64,000 bases of DNA from SCUB01 sp041918675. GTDB taxonomy: Bacteria; Pseudomonadota; Alphaproteobacteria; Rhizobiales; Xanthobacteraceae. The DNA lies in NCBI GenBank assembly GCA_041918675.1, contig JAYRVF010000001.1, positions 72,719-136,718 of the forward strand. Direction: 5' to 3'. Every line of letters begins with the position of its first letter. Positions within the stretch are counted from its first letter, which is position 1. Positions 15,009 through 23,997 of this stretch are shown in pieces. Position numbers and translations under genes: made by a program. Below the pieces are notes generated by a model. It ran no database searches and was not told the DNA's origin. It saw nothing but the letters and a program-made list of their open reading frames with translations.

Positions 15009-15812
15009 TTCAGGCGTTCTCCCAGGTGGGCTCGGGTTTCGGCGATGGCGTTGACGCCGTCTGTCGACGACGTGGTGACGACGTTCGCGGGCGGCGCGAT
15101 CGGCGAGGCTTCCTACTTCATTATGCCTGGCTTCGCATCACTCGCGCGGGCGCGCATGGCGATCCTTGTCGTGTCGCCTCGTGTCGCCGGCGGCAAGGAA
15201 GCGCGCATCGCCTTGGGCGGCCGGGTGGTCGGAATGCCATCTGCCAACGCGGCATGTTGTTGTAATTATCCTTCTAAAACAGTAGCTTGTATCGAAGCTG
15301 GAGACTCGCTCGCGCCGGTGTCCGCGCCTGTCCGCCAGGCGCGAATGCGTGCGATTTTCGGATTCGCAACCGTTCGTTCCGCGCCGCGAATCTCATGCGC
15401 GATCGATTCGAAAAGGGGGCTGTGGAAGACGCGCCGCGCCCTTGCGGGCGCGCGGAGCGGTCAAGTGGGAAGAAATACCGTTGGTCTCCGTTATTCTAAT
15501 AGTTTCAATACATTAGACCGCGCCGAAGGCCCGGCAATGCACGTTGTTTTTCTGCCACAGTTGTCCAAAAACGCGCTTCCAAGGGCCTTGCGGAGTGCTT
15601 CCGTGATTGCCTGTGCAAACGGCATCGGTCATTTTCCCGAGTGCGACGGAGGGGGGCATTCCCAAGGTCGTCCCGTCTTTTTACCAAACGATGTTTTCGA
15701 ACCTCGATCGGTGAACGGGCGGTTTCCGGGGACTAAAGGGAACCTTCCTTGGGTGCGAGACCGCACTCGGCGGAGCCGGAACCCTCCCAACAGCAACTTC
15801 TTGGAGGTTTAC
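15009..15812. other. Long divergent intergenic region before the porin
   Basis: About 800 bases between the MetE-like gene (minus) and the porin (plus). The plus frame is open through much of it, but the residues before the porin signal peptide have no coding character. AT-rich pockets at about 15255-15295 and 15480-15520 are the best places for promoters. The second contains an interrupted inverted repeat (TCTAAT...ATTAGA, about 15493-15516). I found no riboswitch signature. Confidence 0.45.
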
Positions 15813-17219
15813 ATGAAGATGGTTAAGAGCCTTCTCCTGGGTTCGGCGGCGGGTCTCGTCGCGATCGCCGGAGCGCAGGCCGCCGATCTTCCCGTCAAGG
15901 CCAAAGCGGTCGAGTACGTGAAGGTTTGCTCCCTGTACGGTGCCGGTTTCTATTACATTCCGGGCACCGACATCTGCTTGAAGGTCGGCGGTCACGTCCG
16001 TGCGGACGTCGGCTACAACGGCGGTTCGTCGCTGACGGCCGGCCCGTTCGCCTCGGGCTGGAACAACCGCGTCAATGACAATCCGTGGGTGCAGCGTTCG
16101 CTGTACTACGCTTCGTTCGACGCCCGTTCGCAGACGGCGTACGGCACCGCCCGCGCCTATATGACGATCGGCAGCAACTCCGATTGGCCGAACTCGATCA
16201 CTGGTTCGCCGTATCTGTTCCGCGGCTTCATCCAGTGGGCGGGCTTCACCCTCGGTCAGGCGACGTCGTTCTTCGATTTCTACGGCTATTCCGCCTACCA
16301 GTACACCTATGGTCTCGCCAACGAGACGGCTGCGACCGGTTGGCGCGTGATGGCCTACACCGCTCAGTTCGGTGGCGGCTTGTCGGCGACGGTCTCTCTC
16401 GAAGAGCCGCGTCGTTCGACGATCACGACCTCGGTTACCAGCGGCAGCGGCGTTGCGGCGTCCATCCCGGCGCTGCTCGCCTCGAACCAGAGCGCGATCC
16501 GCTTCCCGGACGTGGTCGGCAACCTGCGCGTCGACCAGGCTTGGGGTTCCGCTCAGGTCATGGGCGCCCTGCATGACGTCAGCAACGGCTACAATACCGG
16601 CGTGTTCGGCAGCGGCTCGGTCGACCGCATCGGTTGGGCGGTCGGCGCCGGCGTGAAGGTCAACCTGCCGTCGCTCGGCGCGGGTGACAGCATCGCCCTC
16701 CAGGGCGTCTACTCGGTTGGTGCGCTCCGTTATGCGTCGTACATCGGTGGTACCTATAACTCGTTCAGCTTCAACCCGAACAACGGCACGATGGGCTATG
16801 GCATCGTGTCCGATGCGACGGACAATACGGCTGGCACGATCACTTTGACCACTGCGTGGAGCATTGCGGCGGCCCTCGAGCACTTCTGGCGTCCGGACCT
16901 CAAGACCAGCCTGTGGGTGAACTACCTCGCGGTTGACTACGGCGCGATCGGCGCCCAGCTCAACGGCTTGGTGGTGAACAACGACTGGTCGACCTGGGTC
17001 GTCGGCTCGCGCACCGAGTGGGCGGTCAGCAAGCAGCTCAGCCTGGGCGCCGAAGTGGCCTACCACTATCTGCGTAGCGCCAACCAGGGTGGTACCTACA
17101 CGCTCGCGGCGGTTTTACCGGCTACGTCGTCGGCGGGTTATGCGAATGGTTCTTGGAACATCGCCGACCAGAGCGAGTGGAGCTTCCGCTTCCGCGCTCA
17201 GTACAACTTCGTCCCGTGA
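15813..17219 (+). CDS. Major outer-membrane porin (Porin_2 family)
   Basis: A 468-residue precursor with a classical signal peptide (1-23, ending AGAQA). The conserved rhizobial porin start DLPVKAKAVEYVKVCSLYG follows, then the GAGFYYIPGTDICLKVGGHVR segment. The rest alternates short beta strands and Gly/Asn/Ser-rich loops and ends with FRFRAQYNFVP, whose penultimate aromatic pattern suits BAM recognition. It would form a trimeric 16-stranded general diffusion pore. The ATG at 15813 has a textbook ribosome binding site (TTGGAGG). Codons are strongly biased to C-ending forms, as in highly expressed genes. A strong terminator follows the gene, so it is monocistronic. Confidence 0.95.
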   Translation: MKMVKSLLLGSAAGLVAIAGAQAADLPVKAKAVEYVKVCSLYGAGFYYIPGTDICLKVGGHVRADVGYNGGSSLTAGPFASGWNNRVNDNPWVQRSLYYASFDARSQTAYGTARAYMTIGSNSDWPNSITGSPYLFRGFIQWAGFTLGQATSFFDFYGYSAYQYTYGLANETAATGWRVMAYTAQFGGGLSATVSLEEPRRSTITTSVTSGSGVAASIPALLASNQSAIRFPDVVGNLRVDQAWGSAQVMGALHDVSNGYNTGVFGSGSVDRIGWAVGAGVKVNLPSLGAGDSIALQGVYSVGALRYASYIGGTYNSFSFNPNNGTMGYGIVSDATDNTAGTITLTTAWSIAAALEHFWRPDLKTSLWVNYLAVDYGAIGAQLNGLVVNNDWSTWVVGSRTEWAVSKQLSLGAEVAYHYLRSANQGGTYTLAAVLPATSSAGYANGSWNIADQSEWSFRFRAQYNFVP

Positions 17220-17227
17220 TAAGGGCT

Positions 17228-17247
17228 GCGTGATCGCCTGATCACGC
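17228..17247. repeat. Inverted repeat just after the porin stop
   Basis: GCGTGATC and GATCACGC flank GCCT. It starts 8 bases after the porin stop codon and precedes the main terminator. It may add stability to the porin mRNA 3' end. Confidence 0.5.
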
Positions 17248-17269
17248 TACCTGGGACAAAGGTACACGG

Positions 17270-17304
17270 AACCCCCGGCGGGCAACCGCCGGGGGTTTTG
17301 TTTT
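17270..17304 (+). terminator. Intrinsic terminator of the porin gene
   Basis: A perfect 12-bp stem (AACCCCCGGCGG, 17270-17281, with CCGCCGGGGGTT, 17286-17297) closed by a GCAA tetraloop and followed by TTGTTTTG. It is very strong and ends the porin transcript. Confidence 0.93.
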
Positions 17305-17342
17305 GGCGTGCTTCCTTCACCTCTCCCCCGCCCCCTCCTTTG

Positions 17343-17366
17343 CCCTCCCCCGCATGCGGGGGAGGG
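17343..17366. repeat. 24-bp perfect GC palindrome (likely dispersed intergenic repeat)
   Basis: CCCTCCCCCGCA at 17343 continues as its exact reverse complement to 17366, centred on GCATGC. It is embedded in a wider C-rich/G-rich inverted stretch (about 17319-17378). Palindromes of this composition are common dispersed intergenic repeats in Hyphomicrobiales. Only one copy is in this window. Confidence 0.65.
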
Positions 17367-17466
17367 TTGGGGTGGGGGCGCGCCGCTTTTACTTGTTCTC
17401 AACCCGCGCGGTTGCCACATACTTCCAACGCAGGGTTAAGTTGTCCGAAGTTGGCAGGAGGCCCCC

Positions 17467-17697
17467 GTGCAGGTCATCCGTATCGAGGCTGAATGGGACA
17501 ATGAGGCGTCGGTGTGGGTGGCCACAAGCGACGACATCCCGCTCGTCGCCGAAGCGCCCACCCTTGAAGTCCTGGAAGCCAGGCCTCCCGGTCTCCTTCA
17601 GGATCTGATCGACGGCTCCGGTCCGGAAGTCGAGATCCCTGTCGAGGTCGTCGCGCATCGTGAAAGCCGGGTCTGGGTGCGCGGCCGCGCCGCATGA
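17467..17697 (+). CDS. DUF1902 / HicB-like antitoxin
   Basis: A 76-residue protein beginning at GTG 17467, preceded by GGCAGGAGG. The N-terminal strand-rich part (IRIEAEWDNEASVWVATSDDIPLVAEAPTLEVLE split over residues 4-37) has the HicB partial RNase H-like pattern in which WVATSDD is typical of DUF1902 proteins. It overlaps the downstream hicA-like frame by four bases (ATGA), the usual antitoxin-toxin arrangement. It should neutralise a HicA-type mRNA interferase. The partner is frameshifted here, so the antitoxin may now be orphaned. Confidence 0.75.
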   Translation: MQVIRIEAEWDNEASVWVATSDDIPLVAEAPTLEVLEARPPGLLQDLIDGSGPEVEIPVEVVAHRESRVWVRGRAA

Positions 17698-17890
17698 ACA
17701 ATCTGACGCCCCGCTTAAAGGAACTGTTGAGCAAGGCCGGATGCTTCTTCGTGCGGCAGGGACGGGGCGCGATCACGAAATCTGGCAAAGCCCGGTAACG
17801 GGACGCCGCTTTCCCGTCGATAACGCAATCAAGTCACGGCACACGGCGAATGCCGTTCTCAGGCAGGCGGGACTGGCGAAAGCGTTTTGA
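17694..17890 (+). pseudogene. Frameshifted HicA-like (YcfA) toxin
   Basis: Translation from ATG 17694 gives a HicA-like start (TPRLKELLSKAGCFFVRQG) but stops at 17798 after 34 codons. The rest of the family pattern, RDHEIWQSPVTGRRFPVD and KSRHTANAVLRQAGL, continues in another frame to a stop at 17890. Adding one G in the G-run near 17763-17768 would restore a single 66-residue HicA protein with its catalytic histidine (DHEIW). This is therefore a one-base deletion, a programmed -1 shift or a homopolymer sequencing error. The 3' end overlaps the convergent hydrolase gene by 32 bases. Confidence 0.75.
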
Positions 17891-18770
17891 TTCCCGCGCA
17901 CGCTTCCGCGAACGCCGCGATCCGCGCGATGGTCGGCGCGTCCTCCAGCAGCGGCGCGTGGCCCTGGTCGGGCACCTCGACGATTTCAAGATCCGGCCGC
18001 CGCGCGGCCATTTCCGCGACCGTCGCGGGCGAGAGCAGGTCCGACAGCGCGCCGCGCACCACCATCAGCGGCACGCCTTGGAGCGCGTCGTAAAGCGGCC
18101 ACAGCGCGGGTGGCGGATTGTCCGCGTCGATCGCGGCGAAGCCGTCGGCGACGCGCGGATCGCAGGTGCCGACGAAGCGTCCGTCCTCGACCTTCCAGGC
18201 GCGCCTTGCCCAGGCCATCCAGTCGGCGTCCGTCAGCTTGGGGAAGTCCTGGCCGAACAGCGCCCTGTGATTGCGCGCGGCTTCCTCCCAACTCGTCGGC
18301 CGCGTGATCTTGCCGGCGTAGCCCTTGATGCGCGTGATGCCGGCCATGTCGAGCACCGGACCGACATCGTTGAAGACGACGCCCGCGAGGAACTCAGGCC
18401 GCATGGCGGCGAGCGTCATCGCGATCAATCCGCCGCGCGAGGTGCCGACGATGATCGCGCGATCGACGCCGAGCGCGGCGGCGACGGTGAGCACGTCGGC
18501 CGCTTCCACCGGCACCGTGTAGTTCTCCGGCTTCGGATCCTTTTGCGACAGGCCGCGCCCGCGCGAGTCGATCGCGACCACGCGGCGTCCGCCTTCGCGC
18601 CCATGCGCGAGGGCGGGGGCGAGCACGTCGAAATCCTCGACCGTTCGCGTCAGCCCGGCAAGGCAGATGATCGCGGGCCGCGCGGCCGCGCCGCGGTTGT
18701 AGTCGCGCGCGCGCAGCCGCAAGCCGTCGGCGCTGGTGATGAATTCGTCGCGGAAGGTGGCGGCGGTCAT
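17859..18770 (-). CDS. Alpha/beta-fold hydrolase
   Basis: A 303-residue cytoplasmic hydrolase. The nucleophile elbow is GTSRGG (serine near residue 110), the catalytic histidine is in DQGHAP near residue 277, and an oxyanion region LAGLTRT lies near 37-43. The segment DSRGRGLSQKDP is typical of the family that includes haloperoxidase-like and lactonase-like enzymes. The substrate cannot be assigned. The start ATG at 18770 lies 13 bases after the stop of the transglycosylase gene on the same strand, so the two may be co-transcribed. Confidence 0.88.
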   Translation of the reverse strand: MTAATFRDEFITSADGLRLRARDYNRGAAARPAIICLAGLTRTVEDFDVLAPALAHGREGGRRVVAIDSRGRGLSQKDPKPENYTVPVEAADVLTVAAALGVDRAIIVGTSRGGLIAMTLAAMRPEFLAGVVFNDVGPVLDMAGITRIKGYAGKITRPTSWEEAARNHRALFGQDFPKLTDADWMAWARRAWKVEDGRFVGTCDPRVADGFAAIDADNPPPALWPLYDALQGVPLMVVRGALSDLLSPATVAEMAARRPDLEIVEVPDQGHAPLLEDAPTIARIAAFAEACAGIKTLSPVPPA

Positions 18771-18783
18771 GGCAACGGTCTTC

Positions 18784-21039
18784 TCAGTTTTCCGGCGCGC
18801 CGGCGCCGCGCTTGAGGTCGGCCTCGATCATCAGCTTCGATCCGCCGCCGAAGCGGGCGCGATAGACCTGAAGGTTTTCGAGAATGCGCTGCACGTAATT
18901 GCGCGTCTCGGAGAACGGAATGCGCTCGACCCAGTCGATCGCGTCGACATTGGCCTCGCGCGGATCGCCGTATTGCGCGAGCCACTGGCGGATGCGCCCG
19001 CGCCCGGCATTGTAGGCGGCGAAGGTCAGAATGTAGGAGCCGCGATAATTCTCGATCAGCTCGCCGAGCTCGGCCGCGCCGAAGCTGACATTGTAGGCCG
19101 GATCGCTGAGCAGCCGCTTGGCGTCGAAGCCGACGCCGAATTTCTTGGCGACCTGACGCCCGGCGCCGGCGGTGACCTGCATCAGCCCCATCGCTTTGGC
19201 GCTGGAGACGACCGTCGGGTTGAACGCGCTCTCCTGCCGCGCGATGGCGTAGACGATGCTCTTGTCGACCGCCGGCCCGATCGTCTGGAATTGCGGGATG
19301 CCGCTCACCGGATAGGCGTGATGGTCGAAGGGCAGGCCGTGGTTGAGCGCGCCCTTGCCGACGATCAATTGTCCGCGCGCGTCGCCGTTGCGCGCCGCGA
19401 GTTCGGCGAGGGCGGCGAGCGCGTCGGCGTTGTCGGCGCGTTCGCCGAGCTCGGCGAAGATCGGAACCACCAGCTCCTTTTCCTCCAGCGCGTAGAGCAG
19501 TTCGACCGCGCGCACGATTTCGAGCCGCTCGGCCCCGCCGCGCTGGGCCGGCGCGCCGCGCAAGGCGAGTTGCGGCAGGCCGAGCCGCGCGCGCGCGAGC
19601 TGGCCGTAATAGCTCGTCGAATGCGCGGCGGCGGCCTGATAGGCGGCCTGCGCCTCCTGCGTGCGCCCCATCGCCTCGGCTGCGCGGCCCTGCCAATATC
19701 CGCCGCGCGCCTTCGCCGTCGGGTTTTCGGTGTCGACGCCGATGTTGGCGAAGTGCCGCGCGGCGGTCGCCGGATCGTTGAGAAAGCGCAGCGCGATCCA
19801 GCCGGCGGTGAACTCGTGCTCGGTCTTGTAGATGCCGCGCGTGGGCGGCAGCGCGTCGCGGGCGACCGCATAGGCGGCGCGCGCGTTGCCCTCGTCGAGC
19901 AGCTTGCGCGCGAGCACGCGCCGCTCGACCCACCATTCGTCGAGATTGATCTGACGGGCCGGATCGCGCGGGGCGTGCTGCATCATCTGCGCGGCCTCGG
20001 CGTTCTTGTCGTTGCGGCGCAGCCATTGGGCGCGCGAGAAGATGTAACCGGCGTCGTCGCGCGCCTCGGCCGGCACCGCGTCGAGCAGCGCCTTGGCGTT
20101 GCCGGCCTTGTCGATCACCGCGGCGCGGGCGCGGCCGATCGCCAGCGCCGCGCCGCCGACGCGCCGGGCCGCGCGCAGCGCCGGACCGGTTTCCTCCTTG
20201 TAGAGGAACATGTCCATGCGCGCCTTGTGATCGGCCGCGGTGATCAGCGCGCCGAACTGTTCGAGCGCGGCGTTCTCAACGCCTTCGGACATTTCGTCGT
20301 TGCGCCAGGCGTCGCGGACGAGACGCTGCGCGCCGGCGCGGTCGCCGCGCGCGATGAGGACGCGGGCGAGCACGAATTTGCCCTTGGCCGAGAGCGGCGT
20401 TTCGGCGGCGAACCAGGCCGCAACCGCGGCGTCGTCGCGCTTGTCGTCCCACAGGCTCGCCTCGCCGCGACGGCGCAGCAGGCCGAGCGAAGGCCAGCTC
20501 GGATTGGCGGCGACGAAAGCGCGGTAGCGTTCGGTCGTCGCGCCATTGTTGTCGGCGCGCAGGATGATCCATTCGGCGAGCTTGCGCGCGAGCGGATCGG
20601 TCAGCGCGCCGGCGGCCGCGGTCGCGGCGTCCGCGCGGCGAGCGCGAACATGTTCGATGATCTGTTCGAGCGCGGAGACATCGGCTTGCGGCGTCGACGT
20701 CGTCGCGGCGGCGGCAAGCGGCGCGGAGGGCGCGCGCGTGGATTTTCGCGACGCGGGGGGCGCCGCGCTCGGCGCGGACCTTGGCGCGGCGGCGGATTCC
20801 GCGGGTGCCGGCTTGGCGGCGGGGGTCGCGCCCTCGCGGGGAATCGGTCGCGGCTTGGGCAGCGGCACGGCACGCGCCTCGCGGCCGATGGCGACGAGCG
20901 CGCCAAAGCTCAACACGCCAAGAACCGGCGCGCCAAGATTCAGCGCGCCGAGACTCGGCACGCCGAGGCACAGCGCGACAAGGTTCGCAATGATCGTCGC
21001 TTTCGCTCTCGAACCGGCCATTCGTTCCCGCGCCTTCAT
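18784..21039 (-). CDS. slt: Soluble lytic murein transglycosylase (Slt70-like)
   Basis: A 751-residue periplasmic enzyme that cleaves peptidoglycan between MurNAc and GlcNAc with 1,6-anhydro ring formation. The N-terminus has a signal/anchor segment (about 12-55) followed by a Pro/Ala-rich linker (about 58-115). A long superhelical region follows (about 120-560). The C-terminal SLT domain has the catalytic glutamate in RQESAFNP, then AMGLMQVT and TFAAYNAGRGRI. The start may be ATG 21039 or the in-frame ATG 21021. It is divergent from dapA, a common neighbour pair in alphaproteobacteria. Confidence 0.93.
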   Translation of the reverse strand: MKARERMAGSRAKATIIANLVALCLGVPSLGALNLGAPVLGVLSFGALVAIGREARAVPLPKPRPIPREGATPAAKPAPAESAAAPRSAPSAAPPASRKSTRAPSAPLAAAATTSTPQADVSALEQIIEHVRARRADAATAAAGALTDPLARKLAEWIILRADNNGATTERYRAFVAANPSWPSLGLLRRRGEASLWDDKRDDAAVAAWFAAETPLSAKGKFVLARVLIARGDRAGAQRLVRDAWRNDEMSEGVENAALEQFGALITAADHKARMDMFLYKEETGPALRAARRVGGAALAIGRARAAVIDKAGNAKALLDAVPAEARDDAGYIFSRAQWLRRNDKNAEAAQMMQHAPRDPARQINLDEWWVERRVLARKLLDEGNARAAYAVARDALPPTRGIYKTEHEFTAGWIALRFLNDPATAARHFANIGVDTENPTAKARGGYWQGRAAEAMGRTQEAQAAYQAAAAHSTSYYGQLARARLGLPQLALRGAPAQRGGAERLEIVRAVELLYALEEKELVVPIFAELGERADNADALAALAELAARNGDARGQLIVGKGALNHGLPFDHHAYPVSGIPQFQTIGPAVDKSIVYAIARQESAFNPTVVSSAKAMGLMQVTAGAGRQVAKKFGVGFDAKRLLSDPAYNVSFGAAELGELIENYRGSYILTFAAYNAGRGRIRQWLAQYGDPREANVDAIDWVERIPFSETRNYVQRILENLQVYRARFGGGSKLMIEADLKRGAGAPEN

Positions 21040-21326
21040 CTCCGCGACTTGATCCGCATGCCGTCGCGCGCGGCGACGGGTCTTGATCGTTCCCGAATCA
21101 GCGGGGCTGATGCGGCAAGGTATCTATTTGAAAAGATTAAAGAATAATGCCCAGGCGCCGACCCATCCTGTACCCGAAGCGCGGCCAAATCGAGGCTATC
21201 GCGCTTCGCCCGAAAACGGAAACGCCCGCCGCACGCCGGGCTTTCTTCCGCCGGACGAACCCGTTATCTAGTGGCACGCGCAAGACGACGCACGTCGCGC
21301 GGCAAATCTCGCTTCGGAGACGGATC

Positions 21327-22217
21327 ATGGCGGCCAAGTCGAATTTTCGCGGTTCCTTCACGGCACTGGCGACGCCATTCAAAAACGGCTCCGTCGACGA
21401 GGCCGCGTTCCGCGCGCTGGTGAACTGGCAGATCGCGGAAGGCACGCACGGCCTCGTCCCCGTCGGCACGACCGGCGAGTCCCCGACGCTCAGCCATGAC
21501 GAGCATCGCCGCGTCGTGGAGTGGTGCGTCGCCGAGGCCAAGGGCCGCGTGCCCGTCATCGCCGGGACCGGATCGAATTCGACGCAGGAGGCGATCGAAC
21601 TGTCGCGCCACGCCGAGAAGGCCGGGGCCAGCGGCGTGCTCGTTGTGACGCCCTATTACAACAAGCCGACGCAGGAAGGGCTCTACCAGCACTACAAGGC
21701 GATCAACGACGCGATCGGCATTCCGATCATCATCTACAACATTCCCTCGCGCTCGGTGATCGACATGTCGGTCGAGACGATGAAGCGCCTGTTCGAGCTG
21801 CGCAACATCACCGGCGTCAAGGACGCGACCGCCAGCGTCACGCGGATATCTCAGCAGCGCGCCGCGCTCGGGCCGGATTTCAACCAGCTCTCGGGCGAGG
21901 ACTCCACCGCGCTCGGCGTCAGCGCCCATGGCGGGCACGGCTGCATCTCGGTGACCTCGAACGTCGCGCCGCGGCTGTGCTCGGAATTCCAGAAGGCGTG
22001 CCTGGCCGGCGACTACAAGACGGCGCTCGCGCTCAACGACAAGCTGTTGCCGCTGCACGTCAACCTGTTCGTCGAGACCAATCCGTCGCCGGTGAAATAC
22101 GCGCTGTCGCTGCTCGGCAAGTGCGAGGCGACGGTGCGGCTGCCGATGGTTCCGCTGTCGGAATCAAGCAAGTCGGTGGTCAGGGCGGCGATGGTGCACG
22201 CCGGCTTGTTGAACTGA
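21327..22217 (+). CDS. dapA: 4-hydroxy-tetrahydrodipicolinate synthase
   Basis: Condenses pyruvate with aspartate semialdehyde in lysine/diaminopimelate synthesis. The 296-residue TIM barrel has the GTTGESPT loop (47-54), Tyr137 (IIIYNIPSR) and the Schiff-base Lys165 (GVKDAT). ATG 21327 was chosen because CGGAGACGG precedes it and the family N-terminus fits; the upstream open extension is arginine-rich and unlike DapA. The product feeds peptidoglycan, a fitting neighbour for slt. Confidence 0.96.
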   Translation: MAAKSNFRGSFTALATPFKNGSVDEAAFRALVNWQIAEGTHGLVPVGTTGESPTLSHDEHRRVVEWCVAEAKGRVPVIAGTGSNSTQEAIELSRHAEKAGASGVLVVTPYYNKPTQEGLYQHYKAINDAIGIPIIIYNIPSRSVIDMSVETMKRLFELRNITGVKDATASVTRISQQRAALGPDFNQLSGEDSTALGVSAHGGHGCISVTSNVAPRLCSEFQKACLAGDYKTALALNDKLLPLHVNLFVETNPSPVKYALSLLGKCEATVRLPMVPLSESSKSVVRAAMVHAGLLN

Positions 22218-22307
22218 CACGCGGGCGATGACATCCTCGCCGGCGCGGCGAGTCCGCCGGCGCGATCACACGCGCGCGTGGCCGGCGCGGGAAGCGGAGA
22301 GGGACCC

Positions 22308-22712
22308 ATGCTTCAGGACTTCAAGGATTTCGCCCTGAAGGGCAACGTCATCGATCTGGCGGTCGGCGTCATCATCGGCGCGGCGTTCGGCGCCATCGTG
22401 CAATCGATGGTCGGCGACATCGTCATGCCGGTGTTCGGCGCGATCACCGGCGGTCTCGATTTCTCGAACTACTTCACCGCGCTGTCGGGCAAGGTGTCCG
22501 CGACCTCGCTCGCCGACGCGCGCAAACAGGGCGCGGTGCTCGCCTGGGGCAACTTCCTGACCGTGGTGATCAACTTCGCGATCATCGCCCTGGCGCTGTT
22601 CTTCGCCGTTCGGGTGTTGAGCAGGCTCAAGCGCAAGGAGGCCGCGACGCCGGCCGCGCCGACGCGGGATCAGGAACTCCTGACCGAGATCCGCGATCTG
22701 TTGAAAAAATAG
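22308..22712 (+). CDS. mscL: Large-conductance mechanosensitive channel
   Basis: A 134-residue pentameric pressure-release channel of the inner membrane. The N-terminal FKDFALKGNVIDLAVGVIIG (5-24) leads into the pore helix TM1, and the second membrane helix is near 80-105 (FLTVVINFAIIALALFF). A charged C-terminal bundle carries KRKEA. The ATG at 22308 follows GGAGAGGG. It lies between dapA and smpB on the same strand. Confidence 0.96.
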   Translation: MLQDFKDFALKGNVIDLAVGVIIGAAFGAIVQSMVGDIVMPVFGAITGGLDFSNYFTALSGKVSATSLADARKQGAVLAWGNFLTVVINFAIIALALFFAVRVLSRLKRKEAATPAAPTRDQELLTEIRDLLKK

Positions 22713-22784
22713 GCGCGAGACGCCATGTTGGATACGCCGGGGCGTCCTGTCCCGGCACGTCACTTCTTTGGGAATTGCGGGACC

Positions 22785-23258
22785 ATGGCGGAAAAGAAGG
22801 AGCCCGCGTTCAAGCTGATCGCCGACAACCGCAAGGCGCGCTTCAACTACGCCATCATGGACACGGTGGAGGCGGGCATTTCGCTATCCGGCACCGAGGT
22901 CAAGTCGCTGCGCACCGGCAAGGCGACGATCGCCGAATCCTACGCCGACGCGCGCGACGGCGAGATCTGGCTGGTCAACGCCAATATCCCCGAATATCTC
23001 CAAGCCAATCGCTTCAACCACACGCCGAAGCGGCCGCGCAAGCTGCTGCTGCACAAGCGCCAGATCAACAAATTGATCGGCGCGGTCGAGCGCGAGGGCA
23101 TGACGCTGATCCCGCTCAAGCTCTATTTCAACGCGCGGGGGCGGGCGAAGGTCGAGCTCGCGCTCGCCAAGGGCAAGAAGCTGCACGACAAGCGCGAGAC
23201 CGAGAAGAAGCGCGACTGGAATCGTGAAAAGGGGCGCCTGTTGCGGGCGAGGGGCTAG
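22785..23258 (+). CDS. smpB: SsrA-binding protein SmpB
   Basis: A 157-residue partner of tmRNA in trans-translation rescue of stalled ribosomes. Motifs are NRKARFNYAIMDTVEAGI, LSGTEVKSLRTGKA and the C-terminal basic tail DKRETEKKRDW that inserts into the mRNA channel. ATG 22785 gives the family-length protein. The tmRNA gene itself was not found in this window. Confidence 0.97.
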   Translation: MAEKKEPAFKLIADNRKARFNYAIMDTVEAGISLSGTEVKSLRTGKATIAESYADARDGEIWLVNANIPEYLQANRFNHTPKRPRKLLLHKRQINKLIGAVEREGMTLIPLKLYFNARGRAKVELALAKGKKLHDKRETEKKRDWNREKGRLLRARG

Positions 23259-23304
23259 CGAAACCCCGAGAATGTGAGTGCCGCCGTCGCGTCCGAATGC
23301 CGCG

Positions 23305-23997
23305 TCATGAACGATCGAGCGTCCGCCGTACGGCGGCGAAAACGGCGCGGAACATTTCCGGCGTCAGCCGGCCGGTATTGGTGTTGTAGCGCGAGCAGTG
23401 ATAGCTGTCGAAGAGGCGCAAGCCGCCCGCCTCGTGCGTGGCGCCATGGCCGAAGGGGGCCTCGGCCGCGCGCAGCTTCAGCGCCTTGAGCGTCGAATCA
23501 TGAGCGATGCGGCCGAGCGCGACGATCGCGCGCAGGCCGGTCATCTCATCGAGCGTCGCGCCGAGAAAGTCCCGGCAAGTCGCGATCTCCGCGGGCAGCG
23601 GCTTGTTCTCCGGCGGCACGCAGCGAACCGCGTTGGTGATGCGGCAATCGATGAGGGCCAGTCCGTCGTCGGGGTGCGCCGCGTAGCGTCCGCTGGCGAA
23701 GCCGAAATCGAGGAGCGTGCCGTAGAGAAGATCGCCGGCGTAGTCGCCGGTGAAGGGCCGGCCGGTGCGGTTGGCGCCCTGAAGTCCGGGGGCGAGGCCG
23801 ACGATGAGCAGGCGCGCCGCGCGCGCGCCGAAGGAGGGAACCGGCGCGTTGAACCACGCCGGCTCGCGGGCTCGGGATTTTTCCCGGAATGCGACGAGGC
23901 GCGGACAGAGGGCGCAATCGAAGGCGGGCTCCGCCTCCGCCGGAGGCGACACGCGCGGCTTCGATTCCTTGTTATCGGTCCTCGAATTCTTCTTCAT
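23305..23997 (-). CDS. Type-5 uracil-DNA glycosylase (UDGb)
   Basis: A 230-residue base-excision repair enzyme that removes uracil and other deaminated bases. The family-5 active-site motif GLAPGLQGANRTGRPFTGD is at 67-85. In this family the loop lacks the catalytic Asp/Asn of family 1, as here. Cysteines 28, 31, 126 and 141 are the expected [4Fe-4S] ligands. A C-terminal SYHCSRYNTNTGRL segment corresponds to the HPS-like motif. Its start overlaps the end of the NYN-domain gene by 26 bases, so the two genes are translationally linked. Confidence 0.9.
   Translation of the reverse strand: MKKNSRTDNKESKPRVSPPAEAEPAFDCALCPRLVAFREKSRAREPAWFNAPVPSFGARAARLLIVGLAPGLQGANRTGRPFTGDYAGDLLYGTLLDFGFASGRYAAHPDDGLALIDCRITNAVRCVPPENKPLPAEIATCRDFLGATLDEMTGLRAIVALGRIAHDSTLKALKLRAAEAPFGHGATHEAGGLRLFDSYHCSRYNTNTGRLTPEMFRAVFAAVRRTLDRS

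Noticed and set aside
15009..15300. Cobalamin or SAM riboswitch upstream of the MetE-like gene
   Set aside because: I found no B12-box or SAM-II/SAM-IV style core in this stretch on the minus strand.
13827..15812. Open frame running without stop into the porin, apparently making a 1130-residue protein
   Set aside because: The part before 15813 is a shadow of the MetE-like gene plus non-coding DNA; the porin signal peptide and ribosome binding site fix the true start at 15813.
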